The notes: a model not told the origin generated them from the letters alone. A DNA stretch of 36,682 nt from an uncultured Deefgea sp. (GCF_947072475.1 NZ_CAMTIA010000030.1:1-36682); one strand, 5' to 3'; positions 1 through 8,419 are shown, counted from the first letter of the stretch. A program made the numbers and translations.

Positions 1-158
1 GCGTCGAGTTCAAGTGCGATACGAAAAAGTGTTTGCATTTTAAATAGCTGCAGCTCGAATGTTAAATTGAACAAATCAGCAGACCTCGGCGCCACGCGAA
101 TCGCATACCACCACCCTTGCTGAATAATCTGCTGAGCGACATCGAAGGCATCGCCGCG
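1..158 (-). other. Open frame running off the left edge, possible gene fragment
   Basis: On the minus strand a frame stays open for 52 codons from base 158 to the window edge, after an in-frame TAA at 161-159. Its translation looks protein-like (for example the stretch FDVAQQIIQQGWWYAIRV), but the only early start codon after the stop is an internal GTG. In the same frame, upstream of the TAA, there is an ATG followed by only seven codons. This could be a gene broken by a nonsense change or frameshift, or an unrelated open frame. I do not recognise the product. The sequence left of the window is needed. Confidence 0.2.
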
Positions 159-192
159 TTATCCATACTGATTAATCACCATTATTTCATGC

Positions 193-218
193 GTACGAAT
201 ACGCTTCGCTATTCGTAC
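193..218. repeat. Perfect palindrome downstream of zapE
   Basis: GTACGAATA (193-201) pairs with TATTCGTAC (210-218) around an 8-base centre. On the minus strand the core reads TAGCGAAGCGTA, which resembles dispersed REP-like palindromes I recall from many bacterial genomes. It lies 15 bases past the zapE stop codon. No T run follows on the minus strand, so a classical intrinsic terminator is not supported. A REP-type hairpin or an mRNA 3' end stabiliser is more likely. Confidence 0.45.
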
Positions 219-232
219 CTACATCAATCCAA

Positions 233-1384
233 TCACGTCTCCACCACCCCAGCCGTCTGTTGTTCTAACGTTTGGTGCGCGAGTGCGAGGTATTCTTTGG
301 ATTGCATTTCACTTAGGCGGCTGGCGGTGCGAAAGAATTCGGATGCTTGCAAGCCGGCGACGTAGACTTCTTCCACTGGCACATCAGCGGCGATGATGAG
401 TTTGACGCGGTTGTCGTAAAACACGTCAACCAGCCAAGTAAAGCGGCGCGCTAGATTGCTTTGCTCGGCACTCAGTTTGGGCAGGCCGGATAAAAACACT
501 GTGTGATATTCCTGCGCCAAGGCCAAATAATCGGCTTGGCCACGGCCATCACCACACAGCACAGCAAAGTCAAACCAGATTGCGCCACCGGCGCGGCGCC
601 GTGCTTTTAGCTTGCGGCCTTCGATTTCAATCTGGGGGCTTTCATCGTGCGCGGTGGCCATTTTGATAAAAAGCTCGGTCAGTTCCTGCTCATTCTCGGC
701 GTTATTGGGGTACAAATAAGTGCGTGCAGCAGTCAGCGTGCGTAGGCGGAAATCTTGGCCACCATCCACATTAAGCACGTCAAGTTTGGCTTTTAGGAGA
801 TCAATGGTCGGCAAAAAACTCGCCCGATGCAGGCCATTGGGGTACAGACCATCCGGTGGATAGTTCGAGGTCGTTACCAAGATCACGCCACGACTAAACA
901 ACTGCTCCATTAAGCGCCCCAAAATCATCGCATCAGCAATGTCGGAAACATGAAATTCGTCAAAACACAGCACGCGGCAAGACTTAGCCCAGTGCGCGGC
1001 GACTTTACCCAGCGGATCGTTTTGCCCTTGCTGGGCGCGTAAATCTTTATGGATTTGCTGCATAAAATGATGAAAATGCAGCCGCCTTTTGCGCTTAAAC
1101 GGTAAGCCGGCGTAAAACGCATCCATCAAAAAGCTTTTGCCACGCCCCACCCCGCCCCAAAAATACAGGCCACGCGGTAGTGCAGGCATCGGCAATAAAC
1201 TTTTGCCAAACAGGCGATTGCGCTTTTGCTTAAACACCACCAAAGCTTGCCAAAGCGTTTCGAGATGATCAATCGCAGTGGCTTGCGATTGGTCGCTAAT
1301 AAAGCCTTCTTGGCTTGCCAGCGATTGATACCAAGTGAGCGGACTAATGCCAGCGGCGGGCGGCGCAATAACATGTTGTGACAT
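233..1384 (-). CDS. zapE: Cell division ATPase ZapE (AFG1 family)
   Basis: This 383-residue P-loop ATPase belongs to the AFG1/ZapE family, which in E. coli acts with FtsZ at the division site. The Walker A motif GGVGRGKS is at about residues 77-84, and the Walker B stretch VLCFDEF at about 138-144 is followed by the family sequence HVSDIADAMILGRL. The C-terminal part keeps the family's WFDFAVLCGDGRGQADYLALA-type block in recognisable form. I chose the ATG at 1384 because the upstream 15 codons are not family-like and there is a purine-rich stretch (ACGAGA) in front of it. The gene is intact and close to the usual family length. It lies downstream of the peroxiredoxin gene on the same strand, separated by a terminator, so it is probably transcribed on its own. 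Confidence 0.93.
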   Translation of the reverse strand: MSQHVIAPPAAGISPLTWYQSLASQEGFISDQSQATAIDHLETLWQALVVFKQKRNRLFGKSLLPMPALPRGLYFWGGVGRGKSFLMDAFYAGLPFKRKRRLHFHHFMQQIHKDLRAQQGQNDPLGKVAAHWAKSCRVLCFDEFHVSDIADAMILGRLMEQLFSRGVILVTTSNYPPDGLYPNGLHRASFLPTIDLLKAKLDVLNVDGGQDFRLRTLTAARTYLYPNNAENEQELTELFIKMATAHDESPQIEIEGRKLKARRRAGGAIWFDFAVLCGDGRGQADYLALAQEYHTVFLSGLPKLSAEQSNLARRFTWLVDVFYDNRVKLIIAADVPVEEVYVAGLQASEFFRTASRLSEMQSKEYLALAHQTLEQQTAGVVET

Positions 1385-1427
1385 ACAAAATCTCGTGGTA
1401 AAGCCAAGCAATTCAAAAACCAATAGC

Positions 1428-1459
1428 AAAAAAAACCCTGCAACAGGGGCAGGGTTTTT
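1428..1459 (-). terminator. Intrinsic terminator of the peroxiredoxin gene
   Basis: On the minus strand a stem AAACCCTGC/GCAGGGTTT with a short loop is followed by a long T run (the A run at 1428-1435 on the plus strand). It lies 20 bases after the peroxiredoxin stop codon and in front of zapE. Confidence 0.85.
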
Positions 1460-1479
1460 ATCGTTTAGCGAAAAATCAA

Positions 1480-2085
1480 TTACAACGCTGCGGCGTTGTT
1501 CGCAAGGTAATCGGCAACACCGTCAGCCGATGCCGTCATGCCTTTTTTGCCTTTGTTCCAACCGGCTGGGCAAACTTCGCCGTGCTCTTCAGTAAATTGC
1601 AAGGCATCCACTACGCGGAGCATTTCGTCAATATCACGGCCCAATGGCAGGTTATTGATCACTTGGTGCTGCACCACACCGGCTTTGTCGATCAAGAATG
1701 AACCGCGCAAGGCCACGCCAGCGTCAGCCAATTCAACGTCGTAGGCTTTGCAAATTTCGTGTTTGATATCGGCCACCAAGGTGTAGCCAACTGGGCCAAT
1801 ACCGCCTTTATTTACTGGGGTATTGCGCCATGCCGAATGCGAGAATTGGCTGTCGATCGAAATACCAATCACTTCTACATTGCGTGCTTTAAATTCAGCC
1901 AAACGATGATCAAAAGCGATTAATTCTGACGGGCAAACGAAGGTAAAATCAAGCGGGTAAAAGAAAATAACCGCGTATTTATCTTTAATCACCGATTTCA
2001 GATTGTAGTTTTCAACGATCTCGCCCGAGCCTAAAACAGCAGCGGCGGTAAAATCAGGGGCTTGCTTCGCAACGAGTACAGACAT
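1480..2085 (-). CDS. Typical 2-Cys peroxiredoxin (AhpC/TSA, Prx1 type)
   Basis: This 201-residue cytoplasmic peroxidase reduces hydrogen peroxide and organic hydroperoxides. The peroxidatic cysteine is C51 in DFTFVCPSE and the resolving cysteine is C172 in GEVCPAGW, which makes it a typical 2-Cys enzyme. The GGIG loop (residues 94-97), linked to sensitivity to over-oxidation in this subfamily, is present, but the C-terminal YF motif of the sensitive eukaryotic enzymes is not (the end is YLANNAAAL). The start is supported by an AGGAG ribosome site at good spacing. It has its own terminator and a possible own promoter. No reductase gene such as ahpF lies next to it, so thioredoxin is the likely electron donor. 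That last point is inference. Confidence 0.95.
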   Translation of the reverse strand: MSVLVAKQAPDFTAAAVLGSGEIVENYNLKSVIKDKYAVIFFYPLDFTFVCPSELIAFDHRLAEFKARNVEVIGISIDSQFSHSAWRNTPVNKGGIGPVGYTLVADIKHEICKAYDVELADAGVALRGSFLIDKAGVVQHQVINNLPLGRDIDEMLRVVDALQFTEEHGEVCPAGWNKGKKGMTASADGVADYLANNAAAL

Positions 2086-2138
2086 GTAATGCTCCTAGCG
2101 GAATTAAATCGTAAGGGTTGAACAGCATGAGTAGCTTA

Positions 2139-2166
2139 AATATCGGGGCGTGCCGATTCAATTCAA
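2139..2166 (-). promoter_or_regulatory. Possible sigma-70 promoter of the peroxiredoxin gene
   Basis: On the minus strand TTGAAT (2166-2161) and GATATT (2144-2139) are 16 bases apart, about 55 bases upstream of the start codon. The match to consensus is moderate. No OxyR-type site could be recognised by eye. Confidence 0.35.
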
Positions 2167-2298
2167 GGCTAGTCATGTGATTTTTACTGATTATTTCGTA
2201 TTCCTGCCCAATACCCAGCACGGCGCAGGCTTTGCTTGCCAATGTTCTTACAGCTTGCCATCATAGCAAAACTGACACCTTCATCACAAAGGCTTGCA

Positions 2299-3180
2299 AT
2301 GATCGGCTCAAAATTCATTCAAATAACGACTGGTTTATTACTTTGTGCGTCGAGTCTACCTGGGTTTGCTAACGAAAAGACCATTACCATTCTGACACAA
2401 CAAGATGTGTTTAATGATTACCAACAATTTATTGCTGGGCGTGACCCGGTCACACTCACGCAATATGGCGGCTCAGGCTCGCGCCGTGATGTGGTGGAAT
2501 TGGTGTTAGTGCAACAGGCGCTCAAAGCCGGTGGCAATACGTACCCGATTAAAATCGTGAAAGTCGACAATACCAGCGATTCATATAACCGCTTTATTAA
2601 AGAAATCACTTCCGGATCGGCCACGCTGGGCGGCAATAGTGCTTGGCTGGTCGATTTAAAGCAAATTAACGACAAAGTGTTTATTAGCGAGCCCAGCATA
2701 CGCCAAGGCGAATTTGAAGCGGGCCTTTATACCACCGCCGACAATGCCGATGCGCGGCTATCTAAAACACTACCGCAAATTCAAGCGCTCACCGCCGTGG
2801 TAGCCGAGAGCTGGCTGCCCGATGTCGCGACGCTAGAGGCCATTAAATTTAAGCATGTGTTGAAAACCCAAAGCTGGGATTCAATGGTCGGCATGTTGGG
2901 CAAAAAACGCGCCGATGTATTACTCGCGCCATTTCAGCCGACGCCGGACTTATCGATGCAAGCCGGTGGGCGTAAACTGGTGCCGATTGCCAATGTGAAA
3001 GTAGGACTACAAGGCAGCCGACATTTCTTTGTCAGCAAAGCCTCACCCATCGGCAGTGACGTTGCCAAATCACTCAATATGGGTCTGGCTAAATTACGGG
3101 AACAAGGCACCATCGAAAAAATCTATCGCGACTCGGGTTTTTTCAACTCAGTCACCCGGAACTGGGAACGGCTCAATTAA
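2299..3180 (+). CDS. Periplasmic solute-binding protein (SBP type 2 fold)
   Basis: This 293-residue protein has an N-terminal signal peptide (MIGSKFIQITTGLLLCASSL, cleavage probably after GFA) and then a body typical of bacterial extracellular solute-binding family 3. The end has the usual pattern: LNMGLAKLREQGTIEKIYRDSGFF. I prefer the ATG at 2299 over one 63 bases upstream, because it has an AAAGG ribosome site and begins the signal peptide directly. There is no permease or ABC ATPase gene beside it, so the substrate cannot be inferred. It could also be an orphan sensory or amino-acid-binding protein, as is common in Neisseriales. It is divergent from the peroxiredoxin gene. Confidence 0.75.
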   Translation: MIGSKFIQITTGLLLCASSLPGFANEKTITILTQQDVFNDYQQFIAGRDPVTLTQYGGSGSRRDVVELVLVQQALKAGGNTYPIKIVKVDNTSDSYNRFIKEITSGSATLGGNSAWLVDLKQINDKVFISEPSIRQGEFEAGLYTTADNADARLSKTLPQIQALTAVVAESWLPDVATLEAIKFKHVLKTQSWDSMVGMLGKKRADVLLAPFQPTPDLSMQAGGRKLVPIANVKVGLQGSRHFFVSKASPIGSDVAKSLNMGLAKLREQGTIEKIYRDSGFFNSVTRNWERLN

Positions 3181-3379
3181 AACGACGGCTTAAAACCCAA
3201 TTGCGGAATCTTATTCAATTTATCCACCCAAACTCATCGAGCCTCGCCAAGCAGCTTACCAATTTAGCCACAGTCAAACTTGGATCGCAGCTCACTTTGA
3301 TTGACGGGTTTAAACTATGCGACAGGCCGCAGTCGGCCAACAGCGGTCATTGTGGTTTGTAGAATATATCCGGAGTGTC

Positions 3380-3418
3380 ATGCTAAATCTGATTAAACAG
3401 GAGCCTAAAAATTGTTGA
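3380..3418 (+). other. Short upstream reading frame overlapping the kinase start
   Basis: ATG at 3380, preceded by CGGAG, opens a 12-codon frame (MLNLIKQEPKNC) that ends with TGA at 3416-3418, inside the first codons of the next gene (TTG at 3412). The AGGAG that serves the kinase lies within this small frame. This is a layout suited to translational coupling. It may also be chance. Confidence 0.3.
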
Positions 3419-3924
3419 TTGTTTTCGGAGGGTTACCAGGTACAGGAAAAACAACGATAGCGAAAGCACTCGCACGCAAGTTACCAGCGGTTTATCTCCG
3501 CATAGATACACTAGAGCAAGCACTTATCGCATCCCAGAAAGTTGGAGCTGATATTGGAGCTGCTGGCTATCTGGCGGGATATGCAGTTGCGCAAGATAAT
3601 TTGCGTATTGGCTTGAACGTAGTCGCGGACTCAGTTAATTCGCTGCATGTCACGCGTCAAGCTTGGAAGAGTGTCGCTCTCGAAACAAATGTACCTATCT
3701 TCGAGATTGAGTTGATTTGCTCAGATGCAACTGAGCACCGTCAGAGAGTTGAGGGGCGGCAAGCTGATATCATCGGCCATAATCTACCGACTTGGAAGTG
3801 CGTCCTTGAACGTCGGTATGACAAATGGGAGTCCGAGCATCTTTTAATTGACACTGCCAATGTTTCAGCTGAACAAGCCTTAAACACAATTATTCATTGC
3901 CTATCGCTGTCACCACAAGAGTAA
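3412..3924 (+). CDS. Small P-loop kinase-like protein (AAA/zeta-like fold)
   Basis: This 170-residue protein begins with a Walker A motif at the very N-terminus (GGLPGTGKTT, about residues 6-15). A kinase-like pattern follows: RIDTLEQAL (about 31-39) and a lid-like HRQRVEGRQAD. The family includes small-molecule phosphotransferases, for example chloramphenicol phosphotransferase-like and shikimate-kinase-like proteins. The substrate here is unknown. The start is a TTG: AGGAG at 3399-3403 lies 8 bases before it, and no ATG precedes the P-loop in frame. Codon choice differs from neighbours (more GGA, ACA, CTC and ATA), and the flanks are gene-poor, which suggests recent transfer. No partner gene, such as an antitoxin, is visible next to it. 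Confidence 0.75.
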   Translation: MLIVFGGLPGTGKTTIAKALARKLPAVYLRIDTLEQALIASQKVGADIGAAGYLAGYAVAQDNLRIGLNVVADSVNSLHVTRQAWKSVALETNVPIFEIELICSDATEHRQRVEGRQADIIGHNLPTWKCVLERRYDKWESEHLLIDTANVSAEQALNTIIHCLSLSPQE

Positions 3925-4228
3925 CAAAAGCATCAACGACCGCTTTGGATCGGGTGCAGCCGCTCAACCCACTGGATCAATGCGTGAGCGTGGGTGGTGG
4001 CATCAAATAAGAACGGTGGATAAATTGATAAGAATCCGCACAATAGACCTCGCACCGTCATCGTCCGTACCCAGCACGATCGATGACGCGCTAGTAGGCA
4101 GCAAACCGAAATAACATCCTCGCCACAATGATTCAAGCTTTGCTGCAACACACCATCAGAACGTGATGGGTATTGCTTTGTACCCATTATAATAAAAAGC
4201 ACTGCGAGCAATACCCTACCCGCCAACA
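3925..4228. other. 304-base stretch without a convincing gene
   Basis: A 99-codon minus-strand frame (3933-4232) starts at the stop codon of the GGDEF-EAL gene. Its composition is not protein-like, with many Cys and Arg in the middle. Its last 25 residues look somewhat more natural and could be a gene remnant. The stretch also holds the 49-base repeat at 4168-4216. Nothing else was recognised. Confidence 0.4.
4168..4216. repeat. 49-base GGGTAT/ATACCC element, copy 1
   Basis: GGGTATTGC (4168-4176) and GCAATACCC (4208-4216) form a perfect 9-base inverted repeat around 31 bases. It lies 12 bases past the stop codon of the GGDEF-EAL gene. Its right part, GCGAGCAATACC, recurs in the copy at 36503. 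The ends and the total length match the other members of the family described in the findings. Confidence 0.6.
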
Positions 4229-6631
4229 TCACACCAAGGGGGCGGGCTCACCAAAGTAATAGCCCTGCGCAAAATCAACGCCGATGGTGGCCAATTGCGC
4301 CAAAATCTCTTCGGTCTCGACAAATTCGGCAATGGTTTTGCAGCCCAAGCTGTGCGCGATGTCATTGACGGCAATCACCATTTGCCGAGCAACCCGGTCA
4401 TCCACAATGCCGGTAACTAAACTGCCATCGATTTTTAAATAATCCACTGGTAAGGTTTTAAGGTAATTAAACGATGAAAAACCACTACCAAAATCATCCA
4501 AGGCAAACATACAGCCACGTGCACGTAAGGTTTCAATAAACTGCGTCGATTCTTTTAAATTAGAGATTGCCGCCGTCTCAGTGATTTCAAAACAAACAAA
4601 CGTTGGCGATACACCGGTTAAATCCAGCTGTTGCAAAATAAATGCCAAGGTTTTTTTATTTAATGATTTGCCGGATAAATTAATTGCCAATTGCGGTGAT
4701 GCGCGCTGCTCCTGTTTGCATTGCGCTAGGTATTTCAAGCTGTGCTCTACTACCCAGCAATCAATTAAAGCCATCATATCGTAGCGCTCGGCAGCGGGAA
4801 TAAAAGCCCCCGGCGGGATAATTCGGCCGTTGGCATCGACTAAGCGCAATAAAATTTCATAATGCGGCAGTTGATGCAGCTCTCGGTCAAATGGCTCAAT
4901 TTTTTGGTAATACAATTGAAAGCGATTTTGCTCGATGGCTTCTTTTAAGGTCGCCAATAATTGCAATTCATTATGCCGCTCTTGCAATTCAGTATCGTCT
5001 TGGCTGTACCAACTCAGGCGATTGCGGCCGGCGTCTTTGGCGGCAAAACAAGCGATGTCGGCTTGGCTCATCGCTTCTTGCGCGCTCACGCAGTGTGAAT
5101 CGATCAAGACCAAACCAATACTCACCGTGACGCCATGTGGGCGACCTTTCCAGACAAAGCGAAATTGCGCCAGCGCATGCAAAATGCGCTCGGCCAAATT
5201 TTGCGCCTGCGGGATTTGGTCGCCAGAAATCAAAATCCCAAATTCATCGCCGCCTAAACGACCTAATAAGCTATTTTCGGTGCTCATTAAGCTTTGCAAT
5301 AGATTGGTGACCAAACGCAGCAATTCATCGCCAGCCAAATGCCCGCAGGTATCGTTGACTAATTTAAATTGATCCAAATCGAGCAGCATTAAAATATGCT
5401 GCTGATTGGCTTCGACGGCCAACTGGTGCGCGGCGATCAGCGCACGCTCAAAACCACGGCGATTGGTTAGGCCAGTCAGGTAATCATGGTCGGCTTGGTA
5501 CGCCAGCTTTTCGGTCAGCGCTTGCGATTCGGTCACGTCGTGCAGCACCAGCACCATGCCTTCCACCTGACCATCCGGATCGTTAATCGGCGCAACCGCA
5601 TATTCAACAATAAATCGCTCACCGGCTCGATTGGCCAAGGCCACGGTTTGCCGGGCAATGGCTTTATTGCGCTCTCTGGCATGCTGCAAGACGGCAAAAA
5701 AATCAGCGCTTTTTAAGTCGCCGCCCTGACAGATGATTTGGCTAACACACCGATCCCGCACTTCGCTTTGCGACCAGCCAAGCAGGCGCTCGGCAGCAGG
5801 GTTGAGTAATTTAATTTTAAAGTCGGGCGTGGTGGTTAAGATGGCGTCGGTAATTGAAATCAGCGTCACATCGGCCAATTCTTTTTCTACATATAAAGCA
5901 CGCTGCGCTTCTTCTCTTTGCTTTACGCCATGCTGCAGATTGATTCGCATTTGATTAAACGCGTGGACTAAAGATTGCAATTCATCATTTTCGGCGCGGC
6001 GCGCCAACTTGAGCGGCGCGGCGAGTAAATTGTAATTTAACTGGCCGGTGTATTGCGCAATGTGGCTTAAGTGACGGGCAATTAAGCGATGATACAAAAT
6101 CAAAAAGCATAAACCCGCCGCGCCCATGCCAAAGCCTTCGAGCAATAGTAAGCGTAAAAATTGATCGAACAACTGGGTTTTAAAGCCTTTGAGCGAAACC
6201 GTCAGGCTCAACTGCCCCAGACTAACGTGCTGATTGGTGAGCGGATGCAAATAGGCAATCGGGAAGGTTTCGGTCAGCGTGTTCTCGGCACCTTGAATAT
6301 CGACACCAGAGGCGTAAATTTGCCCGTCGTTTTCGACCAATTGCACGTAATCAATCACCCGCGTTTGCCGCAGAGAGTTTAATTGGCCATGTACCGCTTC
6401 GGTATTAACCAACCACAAATTACTCGCCAATTGCGATACGGCGCTATGCCCTAAAGTTCGCAAATCTGCCCGGGCTTTTAAAAGCCCGCGATTGTATTCA
6501 ACTTGTAGCAAAACCAAAGTCAACGAAACCGTGACCACCAAGCCGGCAGCAAAAACTGACCACGCCAAACGCCACGCCAAACGATTTTCGGTATACCAAG
6601 TGCTTAAACGAGACAACAAAAAGGGCTTCAC
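4229..6631 (-). CDS. Membrane PAS-GGDEF-EAL cyclic-di-GMP protein
   Basis: This 800-residue protein has a transmembrane helix at about residues 22-44, a periplasmic region to about 155, a second membrane helix at about 160-182, and a HAMP-like linker. A PAS domain (about 245-380), a GGDEF domain and an EAL domain follow. The GGDEF signature is intact (GRLGGDEFG, about residue 457), so diguanylate cyclase activity is possible. In the EAL domain the signature reads EIL (HYEILLRL), but FEITET, LDDFGSGFSS and YLKIDG are present, so phosphodiesterase activity is also plausible. The net activity cannot be decided from sequence. The start is a GTG preceded by GGAAC. No ATG occurs before the first membrane helix. 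The gene stands alone between the tRNA and the repeat-bearing spacer. Confidence 0.9.
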   Translation of the reverse strand: MKPFLLSRLSTWYTENRLAWRLAWSVFAAGLVVTVSLTLVLLQVEYNRGLLKARADLRTLGHSAVSQLASNLWLVNTEAVHGQLNSLRQTRVIDYVQLVENDGQIYASGVDIQGAENTLTETFPIAYLHPLTNQHVSLGQLSLTVSLKGFKTQLFDQFLRLLLLEGFGMGAAGLCFLILYHRLIARHLSHIAQYTGQLNYNLLAAPLKLARRAENDELQSLVHAFNQMRINLQHGVKQREEAQRALYVEKELADVTLISITDAILTTTPDFKIKLLNPAAERLLGWSQSEVRDRCVSQIICQGGDLKSADFFAVLQHARERNKAIARQTVALANRAGERFIVEYAVAPINDPDGQVEGMVLVLHDVTESQALTEKLAYQADHDYLTGLTNRRGFERALIAAHQLAVEANQQHILMLLDLDQFKLVNDTCGHLAGDELLRLVTNLLQSLMSTENSLLGRLGGDEFGILISGDQIPQAQNLAERILHALAQFRFVWKGRPHGVTVSIGLVLIDSHCVSAQEAMSQADIACFAAKDAGRNRLSWYSQDDTELQERHNELQLLATLKEAIEQNRFQLYYQKIEPFDRELHQLPHYEILLRLVDANGRIIPPGAFIPAAERYDMMALIDCWVVEHSLKYLAQCKQEQRASPQLAINLSGKSLNKKTLAFILQQLDLTGVSPTFVCFEITETAAISNLKESTQFIETLRARGCMFALDDFGSGFSSFNYLKTLPVDYLKIDGSLVTGIVDDRVARQMVIAVNDIAHSLGCKTIAEFVETEEILAQLATIGVDFAQGYYFGEPAPLV

Positions 6632-6797
6632 ACCGAGAGTTCCAAATCACAAGTGCTCGAGAATAAACGCCAAGCCACTGAGAAACAACAAAAACCGTAA
6701 GGAATATTAGGAAATGCTACGATTGATTCAAATACAACAAGCAAGACGGCTGGTTGTAAAAATCACGCAAGAAAAAAAAGGGGGAAATAAATAGAAA

Positions 6798-6874
6798 TGG
6801 TGCGCCCGGAGCGATTCGAACGCCCGACCCTCTGGTTCGTAGCCAGATACTCTATCCAACTGAGCTACGGGCGC
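6798..6874 (-). tRNA. tRNA-Arg, anticodon ACG
   Basis: The minus strand reads as a 77-base tRNA including an encoded CCA (6800-6798). The acceptor stem GCGCCCG/CGGGCGC, D arm with AGCTCAGTTGGATAGAG, anticodon loop CTACGAA and T arm GGGCGTTCGAATCGCTC are all well formed. The ACG anticodon would be edited to ICG and read the CGU, CGC and CGA codons. It is a single gene with its own promoter. A T-rich stretch at 6770-6780 (minus strand) lies downstream of it. Confidence 0.97.
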
Positions 6875-6880
6875 ACTGGC

Positions 6881-6901
6881 ATGAATCAAAGGCTGATTCA
6901 T
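6881..6901. repeat. Perfect dyad just upstream of tRNA-Arg
   Basis: ATGAATCA (6881-6888) and TGATTCAT (6894-6901) form a perfect 8-base inverted repeat with a 5-base centre. They lie between the tRNA promoter and the mature tRNA 5' end, so they would form a hairpin in the precursor leader. Confidence 0.55.
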
Positions 6902-6914
6902 ACAAAGAGGCGTG

Positions 6915-6943
6915 ATAATACAGCGCCTATCCGCTATCGTCAA
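6915..6943 (-). promoter_or_regulatory. Sigma-70 promoter of tRNA-Arg
   Basis: On the minus strand TTGACG (6943-6938) and TATTAT (6920-6915) are separated by exactly 17 bases. The next bases are CACGCC, a GC-rich discriminator typical of stringently controlled stable-RNA promoters. The predicted start is near 6908, about 34 bases before the mature tRNA. Confidence 0.75.
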
Positions 6944-7006
6944 GCCCATTTCGACAATTAATCGGCCTATAATGCGCCAATCCAATCCACTTCAGAGACG
7001 GCCAAC

Positions 7007-7477
7007 ATGCAATTTGAACATCTCATCCAAATTAACGACCTAACACAAATGCTCACGCCCTTACTGACTCGGCAACAACTGTGGCAAGGCTTGGTTTATC
7101 GCGCTGAATCGCCGATGGCGTTTATGGACCACGTCGATGAAGTCACACTACTTGAGCGCGGCCAAGACTGGGTGCAACGCAAAATGGTGATGGGCAAACT
7201 CACCGTCATCGATAAAATCCAATATGAGCACGCAACGCGGGTGCACTATCACACCGCAGCCAGCAGTGAGCATGGCGGCGGACAAATGATCATGAAAATT
7301 GAAGAACCCAGTCCAGAAGCGCTGTTTGTTCGTTTTACCTATATCACACCGCACCCCGACTCTCCCGATCCGGAAACAGCGCATTATCTTGAGTTTCTTA
7401 AATCAGCATGGCGTGAAACCGATATTGATACCGTTCGCAAAATCCGTGAGCTCGCCGCATCAGGGCAATTGGGCTAA
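7007..7477 (+). CDS. DUF1857 / AtaL-like SRPBCC protein
   Basis: This 156-residue soluble protein resembles the DUF1857 (AtaL-like) branch of the START/SRPBCC fold, a helix-grip cavity that binds hydrophobic ligands. The arrangement ends in a long C-terminal helix (HYLEFLKSAWRETDIDTVRKIREL). No catalytic residues are defined for the family and the ligand is unknown. A TATAAT box at 6968-6973 lies 34 bases upstream, without a good -35 at the normal distance. It is divergent from tRNA-Arg and about 65 bases upstream of the rarD-like gene, with which it may be co-transcribed. Confidence 0.7.
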   Translation: MQFEHLIQINDLTQMLTPLLTRQQLWQGLVYRAESPMAFMDHVDEVTLLERGQDWVQRKMVMGKLTVIDKIQYEHATRVHYHTAASSEHGGGQMIMKIEEPSPEALFVRFTYITPHPDSPDPETAHYLEFLKSAWRETDIDTVRKIRELAASGQLG

Positions 7478-7543
7478 ATCACCTGACACCGAGCAGCCAA
7501 AAAGATTACACTCAAAGGCTTTTTTCGCTTTTTGGCACTCGGC

Positions 7544-8419
7544 ATGCAACTCGGCATTATTTACACCCTGCTGGCCTTTTTGATCTGGGGCTTATTTCCG
7601 CTTTATTTTAAAGCACTGCATGGCATCGCCCCCGAAGAGATTGTGCTGCACCGCTTTATTTGGTCGCTGGTCTTTTTAAGCGCAGTGCTACTCATTAAGC
7701 AACGCTGGGGGTGGCTCAAACCGGCACTCAAACAACCCAAGCTGATTGGCGTTTTTATCTTGAGCGCCGTTTTACTCGCCAGCAACTGGTATACCTATAT
7801 ATGGGCCGTCAATGCTGGGCGCGTGGTTGATGCCAGCCTAGGGTATTTTATAAATCCTTTGATTAATGTGTTGCTAGGCGTTATTTTTTTGCACGAGCGC
7901 CTTCGCCCAGCCCAATGGCTGGCCATTGCCATTGCCGCAACAGGCGTTGCTTGGCTTACCTGGCAAGCTGGCCATTTGCCTTGGATTGCGCTGATCTTAG
8001 CGTGTACTTTCGCTCTATATGGTTTACTGCGAAAAACCGCCCAACTTGGCGCACTTGAAGGGTTGTCGCTAGAAACCTTGGTGTTATTTCCCATAGCGCT
8101 GGCTGCCATGGTGTATTTACTCGCCACAGGTCAAAGTGATTTTGTAAGCGCTCCAATCTCCACCCAAGCGTTAGTCTTGTTGGCGGGCCCAATTACCGCC
8201 ATTCCACTGCTTTTGTTTGCTGCTGGCGCTAGAAAAATCCCACTGTCTTTGGTCGGCATTTTGCAATACACCGGCCCGACACTACAGCTATTAATTGGTG
8301 TGTTTATCTTTCATGAAACTTTTGATCTTGTTCGACTAATCGGTTTTGGTTTGATTTGGCTGGCCCTGCTGATTTATGCCATGGATGGTTGGTTCAATTA
8401 CCGCAGAAATAGTAAATAA
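7544..8419 (+). CDS. rarD: RarD-type EamA family permease
   Basis: This 291-residue integral membrane protein has about ten predicted helices in two EamA repeats. The opening segment LGIIYTLLAFLIWGLFPLYFKAL and the SNWYTYIWAVN segment are typical of RarD. The family belongs to the drug/metabolite transporter superfamily. RarD's substrate is not established (it was linked to chloramphenicol sensitivity by name only). A TTG at 7532 would add four residues. I chose the ATG at 7544 because family members begin right before the first helix. The ribosome site is weak in either case. Confidence 0.88.
   Translation: MQLGIIYTLLAFLIWGLFPLYFKALHGIAPEEIVLHRFIWSLVFLSAVLLIKQRWGWLKPALKQPKLIGVFILSAVLLASNWYTYIWAVNAGRVVDASLGYFINPLINVLLGVIFLHERLRPAQWLAIAIAATGVAWLTWQAGHLPWIALILACTFALYGLLRKTAQLGALEGLSLETLVLFPIALAAMVYLLATGQSDFVSAPISTQALVLLAGPITAIPLLLFAAGARKIPLSLVGILQYTGPTLQLLIGVFIFHETFDLVRLIGFGLIWLALLIYAMDGWFNYRRNSK

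Noticed and set aside
3412-3924. Zeta-type toxin of a toxin-antitoxin pair
   Set aside because: Only the P-loop fold is shared. There is no antitoxin gene on either side.
3933-4232. 99-codon minus-strand frame overlapping the GGDEF-EAL stop codon
   Set aside because: Unnatural composition, contains the 49-base repeat, and no recognisable family. The overlap alone is not enough.
6728-6985. 85-codon frame across tRNA-Arg
   Set aside because: It runs through the tRNA gene and its promoter.
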